Of a stretch of 64,000 nt of DNA, positions 17,241-25,947 are shown piece after piece. A model generated the notes under the pieces. The model did no database searches and was not told the DNA's origin. It was given only the letters and a program-made list of their open reading frames with translations. The stretch is taken from positions 496,001-560,000 of the forward strand of contig LR632930.1 of NCBI GenBank assembly GCA_902167325.1. Reading direction: 5' to 3'. A program made the translations under genes and the position numbers. The first letter of the stretch is position 1. Each line of letters begins with the position of its first letter. Source of the stretch: Chitinophaga pinensis. Lineage in GTDB: Bacteria; Bacteroidota; Bacteroidia; Chitinophagales; Chitinophagaceae.

Positions 17241-17455
17241 CAGGGGTGATAACTCTCCAAAATTTATATTTGAACTTACTGGTATCGACGATCTTGATGC
17301 TGGCGAAAATTACCGAGACACCCCGGTAAGATTTGTTAAATAGTCGTTAACAGAAAAATGTAAAATAACAAGTCCGGGGAGACCCCCAGACCTGCTAAAT
17401 ACGCTCCAATTTAACTTTATGGTGGTGCTTAGTGTAAGCCTAACCCTACCATGGT
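17213..17455 (-). ncRNA. Candidate structured small RNA (unassigned)
   Basis: On the minus strand a perfect -7 match TAATTTTG (complement of 17460-17467) is followed about 240 nt later by an intrinsic terminator (GCCCGAT stem, 4-nt loop, then TAATTTTTT). The interval holds two further strong hairpins: GUCUGGGG/CCCCGGAC at 17373-17392 and UUACCG/CGGUAA near 17311-17330. No open frame of note lies in it and it reads away from cydA toward the hybrid-kinase gene. This is the layout of an independent small RNA. I do not recognise 6S, RNase P, SRP or tmRNA in it. Boundaries are estimates. Confidence 0.4.
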
Positions 17456-17556
17456 GCCCCAAAATTAGATGCCTTAACCCCCTATACGTGTTAAATGATT
17501 GTTATTGAAGGCGGCCCCAATACTTATATGTTTGCGTTTGGCACTACTTTACTAAC

Positions 17557-17570
17557 TTGATGAATATCAG
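17557..17570 (+). promoter_or_regulatory. FNR/CRP-type box upstream of cydA
   Basis: TTGAT-N4-ATCAG differs from the FNR consensus TTGAT-N4-ATCAA at one position. Its centre lies about 66 bp before the start site expected from the TACTTTTG -7 element at 17616-17623, a normal activator distance. Cytochrome bd genes are often under oxygen-responsive FNR-family control. No FNR-family gene is in the window, so this is inference. Confidence 0.35.
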
Positions 17571-17615
17571 GAACGCCGCCTGACCTTTATCAGAACCCCG
17601 GATAATACGTACGAC

Positions 17616-17623
17616 TACTTTTG
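17616..17623 (+). promoter_or_regulatory. Bacteroidota -7 element of cydAB
   Basis: TACTTTTG matches TAnnTTTG exactly and ends 19 bp before the cydA ATG, predicting a very short 5' leader. No clear -33 TTG is seen, which would fit dependence on an activator. Confidence 0.5.
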
Positions 17624-17642
17624 TACAAATAAAACCCTTGGC

Positions 17643-19037
17643 ATGCCATCAGTCGAAATACTCAGCCGCATTCAATTCGCCTTTACCATTGCCTTCCACT
17701 ACATCTACCCGCCGCTTAGCATCGGACTGGGCGTATGCCTCGTTATCATGGAAGGCATGTACCTCCGCACCGGCATTAAACTGTATGAAGACATTACCCG
17801 CTTCTGGATCAAAATTTTCGCACTCATCTTCGGCATTGGCGTAGCCACAGGCATTGTCATGGAATTCGAGTTTGGCACTAACTGGGCCACCTATTCCCGC
17901 TACGTGGGTGATATATTTGGCAGCGCGCTAGCTGCAGAAGGCATCTTCGCCTTCGCACTGGAATCCGGCTTCCTGGGCATCCTGCTCTTTGGCTGGAACC
18001 GTGTCAGCAAAGGCGTCCACTTCTTTTCCACCATCATGGTAGCCCTTGGCTCCATCTTTTCTGCCCTCTGGATCGTAATCGCCAACTCCTGGCAACAAAC
18101 ACCCACCGGGTATATGATTGAGGGAGAAGGTCTGCAGGCCCGTGCCGTTATTACCGATTTCTGGGAAATGGTATTTAATCCCTCATCAGTCGACCGTTTT
18201 TCTCACGTCATCCTAGGTTCCTTCCTTGCAGGGGCGTTTCTTGTGATGAGTGTTGGTGCCTGGTACATCGTCCGCAACCGCTTTGTTGAGCCTGCCAAAG
18301 CCATGTTCAAGGTTGGTCTTTCCGTTGCTGCAATTGCCGCACTGGCACAGCTGTTTACCGGGCACCGCTCAGCAGAATATGTCAGCCACTATCAGCCCGC
18401 CAAGCTTGCAGCTATGGAAGGCCATTGGGATAGTTCCGCTGTAGCTCCCATGTATCTCTTTGGCTGGGTCGATAACAAGTCCGGCAAAACTACCGGGCTT
18501 GCAGTACCAGGCGGATTATCCTTTCTTACCCACGGATCTTTCCAGGCATCCGTTACAGGGCTTAATGCCTTCCCGGTTACGGAGCGCCCTACAGCCGTGA
18601 ATTTCGTGTTTCAGACATATCATATCATGGTGGCTATTGGCATGATGCTGATAGCCCTTACGCTGGCAGCGCTGTATTTCCTGTGGCGGAAACAGCTGTT
18701 CAATAAAAAATGGCTGATGACGCTCTTCGTTTGGGCAGTGCTGCTGCCACAGGTGGCCAATCAGGCCGGCTGGTATGCCGCTGAGGTGGGCCGCCAGCCC
18801 TGGGTGGTATATGGCCTTCTCCGTACTTCTGACGCCCTCAGTAAGGATGTAAAGGCCAACCAGGTGATGTTCAGCCTCATACTCTTTACCCTCGTATACG
18901 CTTTACTGTTCGTTCTGTTCATCTATCTGCTTAACAAGAAGATTCAGCACGGTCCGGCTATGACGCATAACGAAGAAGATGAAAGCGATGCGTTTTCCAA
19001 ACGCAATATCAAACAACTGCAAAACCCTGAACACTAA
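17643..19037 (+). CDS. cydA: Cytochrome bd ubiquinol oxidase subunit I
   Basis: The 464-residue membrane protein is the quinol-oxidising subunit of cytochrome bd, which reduces O2 to water with high affinity. H19 in FAFTIAFHYIYPP is the expected high-spin haem ligand and H188 in RFSHVILGS a low-spin haem b558 ligand. The GRQPW signature of the family is at about residue 383. About nine membrane helices are visible. The periplasmic Q-loop is of the short type. It starts a two-gene operon with cydB 10 bp downstream, ended by a terminator. The ATG lies just after a -7 element. Confidence 0.96.
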   Translation: MPSVEILSRIQFAFTIAFHYIYPPLSIGLGVCLVIMEGMYLRTGIKLYEDITRFWIKIFALIFGIGVATGIVMEFEFGTNWATYSRYVGDIFGSALAAEGIFAFALESGFLGILLFGWNRVSKGVHFFSTIMVALGSIFSALWIVIANSWQQTPTGYMIEGEGLQARAVITDFWEMVFNPSSVDRFSHVILGSFLAGAFLVMSVGAWYIVRNRFVEPAKAMFKVGLSVAAIAALAQLFTGHRSAEYVSHYQPAKLAAMEGHWDSSAVAPMYLFGWVDNKSGKTTGLAVPGGLSFLTHGSFQASVTGLNAFPVTERPTAVNFVFQTYHIMVAIGMMLIALTLAALYFLWRKQLFNKKWLMTLFVWAVLLPQVANQAGWYAAEVGRQPWVVYGLLRTSDALSKDVKANQVMFSLILFTLVYALLFVLFIYLLNKKIQHGPAMTHNEEDESDAFSKRNIKQLQNPEH

Positions 19038-19047
19038 AACGCTAACT

Positions 19048-20082
19048 ATGGAAACAATTTTTGGTCTGGATTTACCCACGCTGTGGTTCCTCGTGATAGG
19101 GGGGCTTATTACGGGTTATGGTGTGCTCGACGGGTTTGATCTTGGTGCAGGGGCATTACATCTGTTTTTTAATAAAGAAGAAAGCCGCCGTCTTGCGCTG
19201 AATGCTATCGGTCCGGTATGGGATGGCAATGAAGTGTGGCTGGTAATTGCCGGAGGCGCGCTGTTTGCAGGGTTCCCCCTGGTATATGGTACGATCCTTT
19301 CCATCTTCTATGTTCCGTTCATGCTCTTTCTGGTAGCGCTTATTTTCCGGGGCATATCCATCGAGTTCAGGGGCAAGGAACCTATGGCCTGGTGGCGTAA
19401 AATGTGGGATGTGGCTTATATGGTTTCCAGTACAGGCATCACCCTGTTGCTGGGGCTGATATTGGGCAACCTCATCCATGGACTGCCCATGAACGAAAAA
19501 CACGAATTCACCGGCGGGCTGCTCACATTCTTCCATCCATATGCACTCCTTATCGCCGTTACCACCCTATCGTTGTTCATGCTCCATGGCGCAATTTATC
19601 TTGTCATGAAAACGGAAAACCGGTTATATGCCAAGCTTACGGTATTGGTAAACAACTGTAGTAAATTCTTCATTCTCTGCTTCATTCTGTCTTCCATGGT
19701 TACGCTCATCTATATCCCGCATATGACGGATGAGTTTAAAGAGCATCCCTGGCTGTTTGTTTTACCCATGCTGGCAGTGCTTACCGTGCTCAATATTAAG
19801 CGGAACATTGATGCGAGGAAGTATTTCACGGCATTCGTCTTTTCCAGCTGTATAACCGCTATTCTGCTGATTTTATTCGCCATTGGGCTATATCCCAACA
19901 TCGTTATCAGCACAACAAACCCTGCTTTCAGTATCAGCATTTACGAAGCCGCATCTTCCCCTAAATCTTTGAAAATCATGCTGTTGATTGCAGCAATCGG
20001 TACCCCGCTCGTAATCTCCTATACCATATTCGTATTCTGGACTTTCCGCGGCAAGGTAAAACTCAATGAAATGAGCTACTAA
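19048..20082 (+). CDS. cydB: Cytochrome bd ubiquinol oxidase subunit II
   Basis: The 344-residue partner of CydA has about eight membrane helices. It carries the family N-terminal signature (WFLVIGGLITGYGVLDGFDL, with GFDLGAG) and the WDGNEVWLV segment. CydB is structurally a pseudo-repeat of CydA and stabilises the haem-bearing subunit. I start it at the ATG at 19048, 10 bp after the cydA stop; an upstream in-frame start would overlap cydA and precede the first helix with unrelated residues. No small CydX-type gene is visible in the 20 bp before the terminator hairpin. Confidence 0.95.
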   Translation: METIFGLDLPTLWFLVIGGLITGYGVLDGFDLGAGALHLFFNKEESRRLALNAIGPVWDGNEVWLVIAGGALFAGFPLVYGTILSIFYVPFMLFLVALIFRGISIEFRGKEPMAWWRKMWDVAYMVSSTGITLLLGLILGNLIHGLPMNEKHEFTGGLLTFFHPYALLIAVTTLSLFMLHGAIYLVMKTENRLYAKLTVLVNNCSKFFILCFILSSMVTLIYIPHMTDEFKEHPWLFVLPMLAVLTVLNIKRNIDARKYFTAFVFSSCITAILLILFAIGLYPNIVISTTNPAFSISIYEAASSPKSLKIMLLIAAIGTPLVISYTIFVFWTFRGKVKLNEMSY

Positions 20083-20103
20083 CGGCATTTCCATAAAATA
20101 AGA

Positions 20104-20132
20104 AGCCCCGGCAAGGAATTGCCAGGGCTTTA
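20104..20132 (+). terminator. Intrinsic terminator of cydAB
   Basis: An 11-bp stem with one mismatch (AGCCCCGGCAA against its partner at 20119-20129) has a 4-nt loop and a short T tract. It begins about 20 bp after the cydB stop. Confidence 0.7.
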
Positions 20133-20361
20133 CCATTTAACCTAACTATATGCTGTAACAGCAACTAGTATCTTTAATATGTTGAATATGTTATGTCGCC
20201 TGTTTAATAGTTAGACGTTGAACGAAGGAAAAACATGCGTGTTGAAACATGTTTTTCAAAAATATTTTCCGGTAACCGGGGAAGGAACATTACTGCCGGC
20301 ATAAAGACCGTTAAAAGCAGGAAAAGTTTAACCAAGGACAAATAGTCATTATTTTTGAGTC

Positions 20362-21318
20362 ATGAACCGTATCGACCGTTTAACCGCTATACTCATACAA
20401 CTGCAGGGGAAGAAGATCGTGAAAGCACAGGAAGTCGCAGACAGGTTTGACATTAGTTTGCGCACTGTTTACCGCGATGTGAAAGCCCTTATGGAAGCCG
20501 GCGTGCCCATTGGTGCCGAAGCGGGAACGGGGTATTATATCGTGGAAGGATACCATCTGCCTCCCGTTATGTTCAACCGAAATGAAGCTGCCGCACTCCT
20601 CACCGGTGAAAAGCTCATGGAAAAACACAGCGACCAGTCTAACCACCAGCAATTCAGCAATGCCATGCAGAAAATTAGGGCTGTTCTTCGGGGGAGCGAT
20701 AAGGATTTTCTTGAATCGCTCGATGAAAACATCGCGGTGTTGCGCGATACCCGGGCAAATGATCAGCAATTCCCCAACCGCTTCCTCAGCGATATCCAGG
20801 AAGGGCTGGCCAACCAGAAAGTACTTTCTGTGGAATACTATTCTTTTTACAACGACAGTACTTCCCGCCGGGAAATTGAACCCATTGGCATCTTCCATAT
20901 GAACAGCAGCTGGCACCTCATTGGCTGGTGCCGCCTCCGTGGCGATTACCGCGACTTCCGTGCTGATCGTATCAAAAGCCTGCAACTTACCGGACAGGGG
21001 TTCGACAAATCGAAACGCATCACTTTACAGGAATACATTACAAAAGAATTTGAGGCAGATCCGGACCAGCCCAGCCTGATACAGATTCGCATCTCGCACG
21101 AAATCGCGCGTTGGCTGGGACAACAGAAATATCATTACGGATTTGTACAGGAGAGAACAGAAACTGATTATGTGGAGATGGACTTCCTTTACCACAGCCT
21201 CCATTACTTTTCCCGCTGGCTGCTTATGCTGGGAAAACATGCATCAATAGTAGCACCGGAGGATTTAAAGGTTATCATCCGGCAGCAAATTTCTGAATTA
21301 AATGGACATCACTCCTGA
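20362..21318 (+). CDS. WYL-domain transcriptional regulator (YafY-type)
   Basis: The 318-residue protein has an N-terminal HTH_11 winged helix (RLTAILIQLQGKKIVKAQEV, then FDISLRTVYRDVKALMEAG) and a central WYL domain around residues 140-215 (VEYYSFYN, WHLIGWCRLRGDYRDFRADR). A WYL-associated C-terminal segment follows. WYL domains bind small ligands or nucleic acids and control many stress and defence genes. The next gene encodes a GyrI-like small-molecule-binding protein 46 bp away in the same direction, a frequent pairing in Bacteroidota. It probably regulates itself and that gene; the inducer is unknown. Confidence 0.9.
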   Translation: MNRIDRLTAILIQLQGKKIVKAQEVADRFDISLRTVYRDVKALMEAGVPIGAEAGTGYYIVEGYHLPPVMFNRNEAAALLTGEKLMEKHSDQSNHQQFSNAMQKIRAVLRGSDKDFLESLDENIAVLRDTRANDQQFPNRFLSDIQEGLANQKVLSVEYYSFYNDSTSRREIEPIGIFHMNSSWHLIGWCRLRGDYRDFRADRIKSLQLTGQGFDKSKRITLQEYITKEFEADPDQPSLIQIRISHEIARWLGQQKYHYGFVQERTETDYVEMDFLYHSLHYFSRWLLMLGKHASIVAPEDLKVIIRQQISELNGHHS

Positions 21319-21364
21319 CATAAGGTTGTCATCCCCACCGGTTTCCTTTGCATAAATCTTTGTT

Positions 21365-21967
21365 ATGCAGAAAACTGATTTAGCCAAAATACAGAAGCAA
21401 TATTACCGGGCGCGGCCCACACCGGAACTGGTGACCATTGCACCCGGACAATTTTTAACGGTGGAAGGCAGCGGTGATCCGTATGCCGGGGAGTTCCGTG
21501 CCAAGATAAAGGCATTGTGGGCAACGGCATTCAATATCCGCAAGATCTGCAAGTTACAGGGCAATGATTTCCGTATGCCTGCGCTTGAGGGCTATTGGTG
21601 GGCCAATAGTGGCGATCCATTGCCTAGTGTAACCACAGCAGAGTGGAACTGGAAGCTGGCACTTCAGATGCCTGCATTCGTTTCCCGCGGGGATTGCCGG
21701 CAGGCTGCGGCACTGGCAGGCAATAAGCGCCTCCCCTTCCTCGATGCCCTGCGGTTTGAAGCAATCCCACCGGCACTGGCTGTACAGATCCTGCATACGG
21801 GTTCTTATTACGAAGAAGAGGCTTCCGTAAGCCGGCTATATCAATATATGCGGCAGCATCACCTCGAGGTGAATGGCGTACATCATGAAATTTATCTGAA
21901 TGATCCGGGGAAAACTCCGGTGGATAAGTTGAAAACGATCCTTCGTTTGAATGTAAAGGCGGGGTGA
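21365..21967 (+). CDS. GyrI-like small-molecule-binding domain protein
   Basis: The 200-residue soluble protein starts with KIQKQYYRARPTPELVTIAPG and continues with FLTVEGSGDP, the start typical of the stand-alone GyrI-like (SHS2 fold) proteins. Conserved hydrophobic and acidic positions follow (PALEGYWWANSG near residue 75, ILHTGSYYEEEASVSRLYQY near 140, NDPGKTPVDKLKTILR at the end). Such proteins bind drug-like or other small molecules and some hydrolyse cyclopropanoid compounds. It follows the WYL regulator and probably shares its regulation. Substrate unknown. Confidence 0.85.
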   Translation: MQKTDLAKIQKQYYRARPTPELVTIAPGQFLTVEGSGDPYAGEFRAKIKALWATAFNIRKICKLQGNDFRMPALEGYWWANSGDPLPSVTTAEWNWKLALQMPAFVSRGDCRQAAALAGNKRLPFLDALRFEAIPPALAVQILHTGSYYEEEASVSRLYQYMRQHHLEVNGVHHEIYLNDPGKTPVDKLKTILRLNVKAG

Positions 21968-21980
21968 GAAAGCAGGGAGG

Positions 21981-22709
21981 TTATTTTTCGTCGCCCCCGA
22001 TGCCCAGCAGTTCGATGGCCTGAGAAGCCGCGATCTGGCTGGCATCTTTTTTATTAAAGGCTTTGCCGGTGCAGATGAGTTCACCGTCGAGCATGGCGCC
22101 TACGGTGAAGATGCGGCGGCCATTATCCATTTGTTCTTCAATAAGCTCAAACTCGAGGGATTTACCGTTCTTGTTCGCCCATCCATAGAGTTTGTTCTTG
22201 TGATTCATCTCTACGATTTCGAGCGCTTCGAGATCGATGTAGGGAACGAGGATGCGTTTATGAACGAACTGTTTGGTTTGGTTATAGCCACGGTCGAGGT
22301 AAACAGCACCTACAAGTGCTTCGAGGGTATTACCGAATATCTGGGAGATTTTGAGGAAGGAGTTGTATTTGTCGTAGATCGTTAGTTTGCGGAGGCCCAT
22401 TTTGATGGCGATATCGTTGAGCTGTTGGCGGTTAACGATTTTGGACCGCATTTCGGTGAGGTATCCTTCTGTTTTGTAGGGGTATTTCTTAAAGAGATAG
22501 TCTCCGATGATGGCACCGAGGATGGCATCGCCGAGGTATTCCAGGCGCTCATTGCTCTCAAGGAATTTCTCCTTGCTGGAACGGTGGCTCAAAGCGACTT
22601 CGTACAGTGCCAGGTTGCCCGGGTGAAACCCGAGCAGGTTGTAGAGGTCTTTGTACAATCGCTTTTTCCCGTATAACAGTTTATATAGGAATCCTGGAAT
22701 TAGTTTCAC
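21981..22709 (-). CDS. rnc: Ribonuclease III
   Basis: The 242-residue enzyme cleaves double-stranded RNA in rRNA maturation and mRNA decay. The catalytic signature NERLEYLGDAILGAIIGDYL is present, with the second metal-binding carboxylate region near LEALVGAVYLDRG. A double-stranded RNA-binding domain forms the C-terminus (LIEEQMDNGRRIFTVGAMLD, then KKDASQIAASQAIELL). I choose the GTG at 22709, just after the fabF stop. The frame is open to a TTG inside fabF, but that would add an atypical N-terminus. It is the third gene of the conserved acpP-fabF-rnc operon. Confidence 0.93.
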   Translation of the reverse strand: MKLIPGFLYKLLYGKKRLYKDLYNLLGFHPGNLALYEVALSHRSSKEKFLESNERLEYLGDAILGAIIGDYLFKKYPYKTEGYLTEMRSKIVNRQQLNDIAIKMGLRKLTIYDKYNSFLKISQIFGNTLEALVGAVYLDRGYNQTKQFVHKRILVPYIDLEALEIVEMNHKNKLYGWANKNGKSLEFELIEEQMDNGRRIFTVGAMLDGELICTGKAFNKKDASQIAASQAIELLGIGGDEK

Positions 22710-22713
22710 ACAA

Positions 22714-23967
22714 TCAAGGAACAAATTTTTTGAAAATAACGGAGGCGTTATGCCCGCCAAACCCGAAGGTGTTGCTAAGGGCCGCTCTCACTTCTCTTTT
22801 TTGTGCAACGTTAAAAGTGAAATTCAGATGGGCATCCAGCTGGGGGTCGTCAGTGAAGTGGTTGATAGTGGGAGGTACCAGCCCTTCAAGAATACTCTTG
22901 ATGATAGTGATGGATTCCACGGCTCCGGCTGCTCCGAGGAGGTGGCCGGTCATGGATTTGGTGGAGCTGATATTGAGTTTATAAGCAGCTTCTCCAAATA
23001 CCTGCTGAATGGCCTTTACTTCCGCAATGTCGCCCAGCGGAGTAGAGGTTCCGTGTACATTGATGTAATCGATGTCTTCCGGCAGGAGGTTCGCGTCTTT
23101 CAGCGCCTGGTTCATCACATTGGTGGCTCCAAGCCCTTCGGGGTGGGGAGCGGTGATGTGATGGGCATCTGCAGAAGCACCGCCGCCGGCGAGCTCAACA
23201 TAGATTTTTGCGCCGCGGGCCATGGCATGTTCGTAGCTTTCCAGCACCAGAGCGCCGGCGCCTTCGCCCATTACAAAACCATCGCGGTCCAGGTCAAATG
23301 GCCTGGAGGCTGTTTTGGGATCGTCGTTCCGCTCACTGAGCGCCTTCATGGCGTTAAATCCGCCAACACAAGGCTCATTGATGATGTTTTCCGATCCACC
23401 GGAAATGATTACGTCCGCCTTTCCGTAGCGGATGGTGTACATGGCTTCTATCAGCGCGTTGGTGGCAGATGCGCATGCAGATACCACCGAAAAGTTAGGG
23501 CCTCTGAAACCATGACGCATGGATATGTGCCCTGCGGCAATATCCAGAATCAAACGGGTGATCAGGAAAGGGCTGAAACGTGGTGTTCCGTCCCCGGAAT
23601 GAAATTCCTTTAATTCGTTTGTGAAATTGATCATCCCGCCAACGCCCGTACCCCAGATCACGCCAACCCTGTCAACATCCACGGAGTTGCGGTCGATTTT
23701 CGCGTCCGCTACTGCCTGATCGGCTGCAATGACTGCGGTTTGCGTGAACGGGTCCATTTTGCGTGCATCCTTCTTATCCATGAAATCCACGGGATCGAAG
23801 TTTTTCAGCTCACAGGCAAAACGGGTCTTGAATTTGGAAGCATCAAACTGCTTGATATAATCAGCGCCCGATACACCGGTCGCCAATCCCTGCCAGAAAG
23901 CATCTACGGAATTGCCGAGCGGTGTCAGCGCGCCTAAACCTGTAACGACTACTCGTCTTGGTTGCAT
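22714..23967 (-). CDS. fabF: Beta-ketoacyl-ACP synthase II
   Basis: The 417-residue condensing enzyme elongates acyl-ACP with malonyl-ACP in fatty-acid synthesis. The Cys-His-His triad is visible: Cys in VVSACASATNALIEA near residue 165, His in INVHGTSTPLGD near 305, and His in KSMTGHLLGAAGAVE near 340. The glycine-rich C-terminus (NTFGFGGHNASVIFKK) is also typical. The gene lies 23 bp after acpP and directly before rnc, an order common to many Bacteroidota and Proteobacteria. Confidence 0.97.
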   Translation of the reverse strand: MQPRRVVVTGLGALTPLGNSVDAFWQGLATGVSGADYIKQFDASKFKTRFACELKNFDPVDFMDKKDARKMDPFTQTAVIAADQAVADAKIDRNSVDVDRVGVIWGTGVGGMINFTNELKEFHSGDGTPRFSPFLITRLILDIAAGHISMRHGFRGPNFSVVSACASATNALIEAMYTIRYGKADVIISGGSENIINEPCVGGFNAMKALSERNDDPKTASRPFDLDRDGFVMGEGAGALVLESYEHAMARGAKIYVELAGGGASADAHHITAPHPEGLGATNVMNQALKDANLLPEDIDYINVHGTSTPLGDIAEVKAIQQVFGEAAYKLNISSTKSMTGHLLGAAGAVESITIIKSILEGLVPPTINHFTDDPQLDAHLNFTFNVAQKREVRAALSNTFGFGGHNASVIFKKFVP

Positions 23968-23990
23968 TAAAACAGTTCTGATTTGTTGGA

Positions 23991-24227
23991 TTATTTAACG
24001 TGTTCTTCCAGGTAAGCTACTGCCTGGCCAACAGTGGTGATTGTTTCTGCTTGTTCGTCAGGAATGGAGATGTTGAATTCTTTTTCGAATTCCATGATCA
24101 GTTCTACCGTATCCAAAGAGTCAGCGCCCAGGTCGTTGGTAAAGGAGGCTTCAGGAGTTACCTCGGCTTCGTCAACGCCTAATTTGTCAATAATGATCTT
24201 TTTAACTCTTGATGCAATGTCTGACAT
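23991..24227 (-). CDS. acpP: Acyl carrier protein
   Basis: The 78-residue acidic protein carries the phosphopantetheine-attachment motif [15 protein letters not shown] with S37 as the modified serine. It holds growing acyl chains during fatty-acid synthesis. The start is the ATG at 24227, giving the standard N-terminus [17 protein letters not shown]; an in-frame upstream extension of 12 residues is not family-like. First gene of acpP-fabF-rnc. Its upstream region is unusually long and purine-rich on the coding strand. Confidence 0.97.
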   Translation of the reverse strand: MSDIASRVKKIIIDKLGVDEAEVTPEASFTNDLGADSLDTVELIMEFEKEFNISIPDEQAETITTVGQAVAYLEEHVK

Positions 24228-24426
24228 AATTTTAAGTGTTTTTGGTTTAAAACTTGACTGCAAAAATATAATTTTTATTCAATTGCCAAGGATTCGGGGG
24301 AATTTTAACCCAGATTTTCCAAAGGCTTAACAACATTGCCTTCGCAAACGCCCTACAGTAGCGGATTCCCGCTTGCACTGCATACACGCCTGCAAACATA
24401 TTACACTGCATCTTCATCCTTCCAAA

Positions 24427-24547
24427 CCCCTTTTTTACAGGTTTTATCCCCCTTCACTCCCCTGCTTACACCATCCCGCAACCCCTGCCTCCCACCCCGG
24501 TTCCCCCATCTTCCCGTCACCTTCTCCCCACTTACACAACATCTGGC
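24427..24547. repeat. Degenerate C-rich array with 11-bp period, in a 595-bp gene-free gap
   Basis: Between acpP and the efflux operon, 24228-24822 holds no credible gene. Within it the plus strand is strikingly poor in G. Cutting it into 11-mers from 24427 puts a C first in all eleven units, with a loose consensus CCCCWYCTTMC. Two CTTACAC copies are 66 bp (six units) apart. The array is much more decayed than the others in this window and may be a chance effect of composition. The acpP promoter should lie in the right part of the gap on the minus strand and the efflux promoter near 24800; I cannot point to either. Confidence 0.35.
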
Positions 24548-24822
24548 ATATCTATTTTTACACCCTGTCTCCTATTACAAGCCCCCATCTTTTACCCGCC
24601 TCTTCCGGTACCGCCCGTACTGCTTTTAGCTGTTACGACATACAAGTTGACCATTCAACCGCAGAATCAGCCACTTAACCATATTTAAAACCGGAACAGG
24701 AACGGCTTGACGTCCAATTATTACATTTGTCCGGCTCCTAAATCCATTATCTTGCGGGGTAAAGCCCACGTTGCAAACCCTGGACCCGATCAGCGGCAAA
24801 TAAACTTTATATAGACTGAAAC

Positions 24823-25899
24823 ATGCGAAATAAGACCTTACGAATCGTTATCCTGTTCCTCGTACTGGCTATAGCCGGCTTCTTTATTTATAAGCTGACA
24901 GCTAAAACCGAACCTAAAGCCGGAGGCCCCGCCGCAGGTGGTGCCAGGCCAGCCGGACGGCCCATTCAGGCTGATGCCTATGTCGTAAAACCTGTTAAAC
25001 TCGACGAAATCATCGAAGCATCCGGAACACTCCAGAGTAACGAAGAAGTGGAACTCAAACCTGAGATCACCGGCAGAATCACCCAGATACATTTTAAAGA
25101 AGGCGCCAAAGTAGCCAAAGGCACCCTCCTTATTAAAATCTATGATGGAGACATCCTGGCCACCCTCCGCAAGCTGGAGCTGCAGCGTGAGCTTGCCCGC
25201 ACCACCCTCGCCCGCCAGGAATCCCTCCTGAAGATCAACGGTATCAGCCGGCAGGATGTGGATGTAACCACCAACCAGGTGGCTGCCTATGGCGCCGATA
25301 TCGAATACAACCGTGCCCAGCTCCAGAAAACTGAGATCCGTGCGCCCTTTAGCGGAACCATCGGTCTCCGCAATGTATCCGAAGGTGCTATTGTTGGCCC
25401 CACCACTATAATGACCACCCTGCAGCAGCTCGATCCGCTCAAGATCGACTTTGCCGCTCCCGAAAAATACCGCAATGCCATCCGTAAAGGCGAGCCTGTC
25501 TACTTCACCGTAACCGGCGATACCACCCGCTTCCGCGGCGCTATATACGCCATCGATCCCAAAATCGATCTGGCCACCCGCAGCGTAAAGATTCGTGCCG
25601 TAGTGCCCAATCCATCCGGAACCCTGTTCCCCGGCTCTTTCGCCCGCACCTCCATTCAGCTGAAGGATAATCCTAATGCCATCATGATCCCCTCCCAGGC
25701 AGTAATCCCCGGCACCCGCTTTAAGCAGGTGATAGTGGCAGACAGCGGCAGGGCCAAATTCGTGAACGTGGAAACAGGCGTCAGAACTGAAAGCAATGTG
25801 CAGATTATCAGCGGTTTGGAGATCGGTGACACCGTTATTACCACCGGCATCCTCCAGCTCAAACCCGGAATGCCCTTTAAATATAATAAGGTGCAATAG
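24823..25899 (+). CDS. RND efflux periplasmic adaptor subunit
   Basis: The 358-residue membrane-fusion protein has an N-terminal membrane anchor (residues 7-24), then a biotinyl-lipoyl half (EITGRITQIHFKEGAKVAKG). An alpha-hairpin with the second lipoyl half follows (EIRAPFSGTIGLRNVSEGAI), and a beta-barrel and membrane-proximal domain end it (PSQAVIPGTRFKQVIV, VETGVRTESNVQIISGL). It links the inner-membrane RND pump to the outer-membrane channel encoded downstream. First gene of a three-gene operon (48 bp, then about 12 bp, between genes). Substrates are unknown. Confidence 0.94.
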   Translation: MRNKTLRIVILFLVLAIAGFFIYKLTAKTEPKAGGPAAGGARPAGRPIQADAYVVKPVKLDEIIEASGTLQSNEEVELKPEITGRITQIHFKEGAKVAKGTLLIKIYDGDILATLRKLELQRELARTTLARQESLLKINGISRQDVDVTTNQVAAYGADIEYNRAQLQKTEIRAPFSGTIGLRNVSEGAIVGPTTIMTTLQQLDPLKIDFAAPEKYRNAIRKGEPVYFTVTGDTTRFRGAIYAIDPKIDLATRSVKIRAVVPNPSGTLFPGSFARTSIQLKDNPNAIMIPSQAVIPGTRFKQVIVADSGRAKFVNVETGVRTESNVQIISGLEIGDTVITTGILQLKPGMPFKYNKVQ

Positions 25900-25947
25900 T
25901 GCGCTGCCCATCAAAACAGCGGTTCCCAGAACTTAACAAAGAAACTC

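Noticed and set aside
17213..17640. tmRNA, RNase P RNA or 6S RNA
   Set aside because: I could not find the conserved ends or cores of these RNAs in either strand, so the candidate RNA is left unassigned.
22710..22760. TTG start for rnc inside fabF
   Set aside because: It would add 17 residues not seen in the family; the GTG at 22709 directly after the fabF stop gives a normal N-terminus.
24336..24678. Two overlapping open frames of about 100 codons on the plus strand
   Set aside because: They arise from the G-poor, C-rich composition, give Pro/Ser/Leu/Tyr-rich low-complexity products, and overlap each other in different frames.
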